A DNA stretch of 6,764 nucleotides from contig USFL01000081.1 in NCBI GenBank assembly GCA_900553905.1, forward strand, positions 1 to 6,764, read 5' to 3'. The notes below the pieces were generated by a model. The model made no database searches and was not told where the DNA came from. It saw only the letters and a list, made by a program, of their open reading frames with translations. Position numbers and translations under genes: made by a program. Position 1 is the first letter of the stretch; each line of letters starts with the position of its first letter. Shown here one piece after another: positions 6,492 through 6,764 of this stretch. The DNA is from an uncultured Eubacteriales bacterium (GTDB lineage Bacteria; Bacillota; Clostridia; Christensenellales; Aristaeellaceae).

Positions 6492-6537
6492 ATCAGCCCT
6501 CGTTCATATCCATTCGTACGCCTTTGCGCCAGGGACC

Positions 6538-6566
6538 ATTGTACCCTGTTGCACGAAAAAAGTAAA
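6538..6566 (-). promoter_or_regulatory. Predicted sigma-A-type promoter of the parAB operon
   Basis: On the minus strand, TTTACT (6566-6561) and TACAAT (6543-6538) are separated by 17 bases. Transcription would start near 6531, giving a leader of about 40 bases before the parA ATG at 6491. It lies entirely in the gap after the upstream gene's stop codon at 6577. Confidence 0.6.
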
Positions 6567-6576
6567 GCGCTCCCCC

Positions 6577-6764
6577 TCAGAACACGAGGGAAACCTCCGC
6601 GTCGCCGTCCTCGCCCAGCTCATCCAGCACGTAGCTTTCGGGCGGCGCGTTCAGGCGGGAGTACTCGTAGGCCAGCTGCTCCTCCACATCGCCGCCGCGG
6701 CTTTCAAACTCGGCCACGGCCTCCTGGGCCTCCTCGGTGAACTCCTCCAGCGTCATGCCGTTGG
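6577..6764 (-). CDS. C-terminus of an unrecognised acidic protein (cut by the window edge)
   Basis: An open frame enters from the right edge and gives 61 residues before a TGA at 6579-6577. It reads as a Glu-rich helix (MTLEEFTEEAQEAVAEFESR), then GGDVEEQLAYEYSRLNAPPE, and ends with an acidic tail LGEDGDAEVSLVF. Third codon positions are almost all G or C, as in the other genes here, which supports real coding. The residues match no family I know. In many Firmicutes rsmG or noc lies upstream of parA, but this tail does not resemble the C-terminus of either. The parA promoter lies just after its stop, so parA is probably transcribed independently of it, with read-through possible. Confidence 0.7.
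   Translation of the reverse strand, partial: NGMTLEEFTEEAQEAVAEFESRGGDVEEQLAYEYSRLNAPPESYVLDELGEDGDAEVSLVF

Noticed and set aside
6548..6561. TGTTGCACGAAAAA, considered as a degenerate parS site near parA
   Set aside because: It lacks the TTTCACGTGAAA palindrome of parS and overlaps the parA promoter spacer.
6554..6579. A possible terminator after the acidic protein (T-run at 6561-6556)
   Set aside because: No convincing GC stem directly precedes the T-run; the T-run is better explained as part of the parA promoter region.
4907..6740. Two long plus-strand open frames (4907-5815 and 5526-6740)
   Set aside because: Both lie opposite parA and parB, whose identity is certain; the translated products have shadow-frame composition.

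Overview
The window is GC-rich bacterial chromosome with densely packed genes. The organism is most likely a high-GC member of the Firmicutes, in the class Clostridia. This rests on strong AGGAGG-type ribosome binding sites, an Asp23/YloU-like protein, a Soj/Spo0J-type ParA-ParB pair and a VanY-fold membrane protein. The lineage is an inference from gene content, since there is no rRNA or other phylogenetic marker here. No mobile element, CRISPR array, tRNA or rRNA is visible.

Left part (1-754): an Asp23/Gls24-family gene runs leftward, and a ribosome binding site for the next leftward gene lies at the very edge. The 372-base stretch 383-754 holds two back-to-back sigma-A-type promoters. The leftward one serves the Asp23 gene. 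The rightward one, with an extended -10, serves a large membrane protein. A perfect inverted repeat lies just downstream of the rightward start point.

Middle (755-3044): this is a two-gene rightward unit. The first gene encodes a 574-residue protein with a roughly 240-residue Pro/Ala/Gln/Met-rich N-terminal tail, three membrane helices, an outside domain and a C-terminal Cys/His module. I do not recognise it as a named family. The second encodes a YbaK-type Cys-tRNA deacylase. The unit ends in a long hairpin that can also stop the opposing GNAT gene.

Right part (3048-6764): all genes run leftward. parA has its own promoter, and it is followed closely by parB and then by a membrane-anchored VanY-like protein, apparently as one transcript ending in a hairpin terminator. 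A GNAT acetyltransferase starts immediately after that terminator with no room for its own promoter. At the right edge is the C-terminus of an unrecognised acidic protein.

The most notable observation is the VanY-like protein in the parAB operon. It keeps the fold landmarks of D,D-carboxypeptidases, but the expected zinc ligands and catalytic glutamate are all replaced, so it looks like a pseudoenzyme placed with the chromosome segregation genes. The second is the unusual architecture of the 574-residue membrane protein.
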